From assembly GCF_001625215.2 (NCBI RefSeq), contig NC_030387.2, positions 2,446,501 to 2,510,500 of the forward strand: a stretch of DNA of 64,000 nt, in the 5' to 3' direction. Below the pieces are notes generated by a model, which was given only the letters and a program-made list of their open reading frames with translations, was not told the DNA's origin and ran no database searches. The DNA comes from Daucus carota subsp. sativus. Taxonomy: Eukaryota; Streptophyta; Magnoliopsida; Apiales; Apiaceae. A program made the position numbers and the translations under genes. Positions 60,701 through 64,000 of the stretch are shown piece by piece. The stretch's first letter is position 1. Each line of letters begins with the position of its first letter.

Positions 60701-61465
60701 GGACCCTGAGGATCAAGTCTATGACTGGAGAGGCATTTTTCCCCGGAGAAAATACATATCCACTCTATTAAAGGTACATTACTATGCTCAAGAGGCGAAA
60801 ACCTAAAAAGAAGGCTTTGGAATCAGAAAGGAACAAGCTTGACATAATTTCAATTGTAACAGGATTTGGATATGGCACTGAGAGAATCGACAGCAAAATG
60901 GAAGATAGTGGTAGGTCATCATCCAATCAAAAGTAATGGACACCATGGCAATACCGAAGAGCTTGTTGCACAGCTTCTCCCAGTCCTACAGGTACGCTAA
61001 ATCTACTTTTGACTGAAAAACAGAAATAAGAAAGTGAAATACAACGTCTTGACGTGGTTTTTGAAAGAATTATCACTAAATTTCAGGCAAATAATGTGGA
61101 TTTCTACGTAAATGGACATGACCATTGCTTGGAACACATCAGTTCTCAAGACAGGTAAATTCGCCTATAATTACTGGATCTCGATCTGAGAAGTTAATCA
61201 ATCTTATCCTAGTTAAAAATACTTGATCATTGATATCTGCTATTTATGCAGTCCATTGCAATTTTTTACAAGCGGGGGAGGTTCAAAAGCATGGAGTGGT
61301 GACATGAGTCCGATGAATCCAGAGGCAACAAAGTTCTACTATGATGGACAAGGTTTCATGTCTATGCAGATCACTAGAGAAGAAGTTCAAGTCATTTTTT
61401 ACGATGTTTTTGGCCAAGCTCTGCACAACTGGAGTACATCAAAATTGTTGTATTCAACTTTATAG
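57770..61465 (+). CDS. PAP: Low-molecular-weight purple acid phosphatase (PAP3/8/17-like)
   Basis: Secreted metallophosphatase that releases phosphate from organic esters. Seven exons (57770-57973, 60215-60371, 60456-60563, 60646-60773, 60863-60991, 61087-61154, 61252-61465) join in frame to 335 residues, the usual size of the 35-kDa plant PAPs. Residues 1-25 form a signal peptide with a hydrophobic core ([15 protein letters not shown]). All five metal-binding motifs are intact: GDWG (D53), GDNFY (D86, Y89), GNHD (N124, H125), VVGHHP (H218) and NGHDH (H253, H255). The blocks [34 protein letters not shown] and [13 protein letters not shown] match the PAP17/PAP8 clade, where several members respond to phosphate starvation. 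Intron 1 is 2.2 kb and carries repeats. No P1BS element was searched exhaustively. Likely functional. Confidence 0.95.
59690..59965. repeat. Threefold imperfect ~90-bp tandem repeat in the PAP first intron
   Basis: Each unit has TTTACCGATTAA(A/G)GC-like text, then TTTCATxTTT(T/A)xxxGAGAG, then GAGTCCTAACATTCGACT-like text and GGGA(T/C)CAACCA. The units start near 59695, 59790 and 59878. Divergence is about 20-25 percent. Confidence 0.55.
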
Positions 61466-61787
61466 AATAGAAGATTTAAAATATTTTCAACAGCGGAAAA
61501 GGAAGATGATGGCTTCATAACTACTTCTTGGAGAAGAGATCTATGCATAATACATCATAAAAGAGTGCAAGCCTAAAACCCTGATGTTCCTATGTTTTAA
61601 TCTCAAACTTTATAGAGAAAGATATCCAATTCACATTATAAAATTCATACAGAGCAGAAAAATCAAACACAATAGTAGAGTACAAGCTTCATATAAAGAA
61701 AATGCAGTCTTGTGGTCAGCATTACAAATTAAAATCAAGTTACTTATACTCGGGTGTAAGGTTGTGTAAAACCAGAAAACAGGCAAC

Positions 61788-62808
61788 TCAGATATAGCGT
61801 GCTAGAGCGACGGATATATCAACTGTGATGCCAAACAGAAGAATCACTACTCCAAGGATGTTGACCAAGTGAGATTCTCTGCCACTGTTAAGCTGCAAGA
61901 ATGTGGATTTCTGCATCAACCCTGTTTCAGCTGCACATATGGCCATGTATAAGAGAGCTCTACCTCCGTTTATGTGCCACGGGAGTGCTCGTGCTCTTGT
62001 ATATTCTGTTGATGCTTGTGGAAACAGAAACAGACTGAATCCGAATAACCACTGCAGAGATTAAAAAAAATCATCACTACAATTGATTATAGCACTTGAA
62101 GGATTCATTTTTGGTATTTTTTACCAATGTAGACTATTCACTTGCCTGCAATATGAATAAGCATAGAGCAGCCATGCCAATCCATGAATGCAAGCTAGTC
62201 ATGTCCTCTAAGTTAAGCTTATCATGATACTTGAATGCAGCATGAATACCAACGATCCCCAGTACTAGTGAGGCCAGGTTAAAGAACATGTGGACGAATT
62301 TCTTCACTGTGTGCGCCGCTGCTACAGTCTTGTACGCCATCATTGCTGATTAAAAAAAAATTAAGACAAGATTTTAAGTTCAATACACATGAAAGATCAG
62401 GTGTATTTTGGACTGAATTTCACCAGTTAGAGCATGAAGTCCAGTTGCTGGGAACATTAAAATAGTCTACTGGGAACAAATAGGCATTTTGAGAATTAGT
62501 ACCTTCTGCAGCAAAAAAGATGAACCCGAAGTACATGAGAAATGGATGAACCTGCATGCCCAAACACCAACAAAAAAAAAATTGAATGAGACGGGGAACA
62601 AAATAATTTCAAAATGGATATGAAAATTGAGAAAGTTTACATTGAATACACGAGCCGGATTTTCTGAATCCAAGTCAAGACCTTCGCGGTAATGCAACAG
62701 CCAAATAAGCATGAGGACGAGGGCTGTCAACCCCAACAAGTGTGCCAGAACAGTTATTCCTGAAGCTGACCTCTGATAAGTCCTCCGGTCCCCAGTTATT
62801 ATATCCAT
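61788..62808 (-). CDS. CYB561: Cytochrome b561, ascorbate-dependent transmembrane ferrireductase type
   Basis: Passes electrons from cytosolic ascorbate across a membrane, usually the tonoplast. Four exons (62808-62641, 62551-62503, 62345-62146, 62051-61788) join in frame to 226 residues, normal for the family. The chain has about six hydrophobic segments. Histidines suited to bind the two hemes are in HPFLMYFGF (H58), KKFVHMFFN (H91), [10 protein letters not shown] (H125) and [13 protein letters not shown] (H165). The b561 core text NxHPFLM, AAEAMMAYK and GIHAAFKYH is typical of the ascorbate type. Intron 3 starts with GC: CAG|GCAAGT, and the next GT in range would leave an in-frame stop, so a GC-AG intron is needed. 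It is convergent with the acid phosphatase, with 322 bp between the two stop codons. Confidence 0.92.
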
Positions 62809-64000
62809 GGTTGATGAGAGGAAGGAAGTCTGTTTTTTTGATTAAGACAGTGTAGATCCATGTTCTATTAAATGGGGTTTTATACTCTCTCTTTCCCTCT
62901 TAAGTTGATAAAGAATAAGTCCTCTAAGGAAGAAATTAGTAAGGAATAAATTTCTGGAGTTACTAGGATTGCTTGATCAGTTGGTTTTGTGATGTAAAGC
63001 AAGGGAAGTCTTTGAGCTCTAGCAAGGCATCACTGTAGGGACCCTAGCCAGCAACATATGATATAAAGTATACTCATTTATGAATTTGCATTCCTAATTT
63101 TATCTCCTAGGAGAGTTGCTAAATAACCACATCATCATATCTCCAACAATTCTCAAATATATAGATAACAAGGGAAAAAAACCCGAATTCCACTCACAGA
63201 AGACGGCTTATGAATCCTGTTTTCCACTTTCCAAGCTGAAGAGGTTGCGCGAATGTTGTATGGACACGTTAGGATGCTATGCATACTGAACATTCTTCGA
63301 GTATGAATATGAAGTAATCCAAGTAAATCTACAGTTTTGTTGTTAAGTTAAGTCTGCTGAAGAAATAGACCATATTCCTTCAAGTTAGTCAAAGCTGATA
63401 AGACAGTTTGTAAAGAAAGAATTTTCTGTTTAAAAGGGATCATTTTTAACAGGTAGATTTTACTTGAAGGCTGCTAGATCCTCCAGGAACTTGTGCTATT
63501 GTAAAAAGCATAAGAGGATGGTTTACAAAATTGTGTTTACTCTCTTTTCCTCTACATTATTGCCTTTTCTATTTTATTATCACAGATATCCTACTCTTGT
63601 TCTATTAAAATTTATTCACACAAAAAAGCGGAATAAATAGATCATTTTTTTAGGATTAAAAGGAGCACAGACAGATACATTGAATCATGACAGCATTATA
63701 ACTAAAGGAAGATGCTTTCTGCAGTATCAAGTTATATGAAAGTATACCAGTTTTGCACTTGATAATAATTTAAGTACACAGTTAGTCAAATTGTCACCAT
63801 TTGGATAGTAAGTGTCAGCAAAATTGTAGCAGTGCAAAAGAATTAGACTATTAAGATTGTCATCAGAGTTTGATTACTGCAGAAATGGCAGTGAAAGAAC
63901 CTCGGAGTTCTGATACAATGTGCCCGAAGGCCTTGCATTTGAATCCAAATTAAGAACCAGAATTCAACCATGCGTACTCTTTTAAATTTTCAATTGAAAT
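62809..64000. other. Upstream region of the cytochrome b561 gene; nothing else seen
   Basis: Probable promoter and leader of the minus-strand gene near 62809-63000, then AT-rich unique DNA to the window end. No frame with recognisable motifs. Confidence 0.4.

Noticed and set aside
1-64000. CRISPR arrays, bacterial-type operons, defence or phage systems
   Set aside because: None seen; gene structure and families are those of a plant nuclear genome.

Overview
The window is nuclear DNA of a flowering plant, most likely a eudicot. The evidence is spliced genes with AT-rich introns bounded by GT..AG, plant-specific protein families (INDETERMINATE DOMAIN zinc finger, BASIC PENTACYSTEINE, ascorbate-type cytochrome b561), and dense small DNA transposons with plant-type ends. 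I cannot name the species from sequence alone. I saw no bacterial operon, CRISPR array, rRNA gene or intact tRNA gene, and no virus.

Layout. 1-2.5 kb is transposon debris: long inverted repeats of a Mutator-like element and a Helitron 3' end. 4.4-6.4 kb (minus) is a three-exon IDD C2H2 transcription factor of the IDD14/15/16 type. 6.4-27.5 kb has no gene I can support. It holds Stowaway-like MITEs, a 1.5-kb Mutator-like element with a perfect 9-bp target duplication, a decayed hAT transposase gene split by a solo Copia LTR, a PIF/Harbinger fragment, a tRNA-derived SINE, long (TA)n tracts and a degenerate duplication (about 17.9-20.3 versus 21.4-23.9 kb). 27.7-31.8 kb holds a class I BASIC PENTACYSTEINE gene (plus) facing a single-exon ANTH-domain clathrin adaptor (minus). 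33.3-34.1 kb holds a small three-exon gene I do not recognise, and 35.3 kb a possible 35-residue membrane peptide. 37.4-47.1 kb is an annexin D5-like tandem cluster (minus): two complete six-exon genes and one 5'-truncated, frameshifted pseudogene. 47-52 kb is MITE-rich and geneless. 52.7-55.7 kb is a seven-exon inositol polyphosphate 5-phosphatase (5PTase9-like, plus), 57.8-61.5 kb a seven-exon low-molecular-weight purple acid phosphatase (plus), and 61.8-62.8 kb a four-exon cytochrome b561 (minus) with a GC-AG intron.

How the genes relate. They are ordinary dispersed plant genes, not an operon. Some themes are shared: the annexins, the ANTH adaptor and the 5-phosphatase all act at phosphoinositide-rich membranes or on phosphoinositides. 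The BPC gene encodes a GA-repeat binding factor, and GA/CT repeats lie in its own leader and just upstream of the IDD gene. Both links are inference.

I found no convincing new system. The most distinctive observations are the internal duplication in the BPC protein, the graded decay of the annexin array with a possible frame-breaking cassette exon in both intact copies, the MITE family with hairpins inside each terminal repeat, and the nested transposons. All exon boundaries were placed by reading frame and splice consensus, without transcripts.
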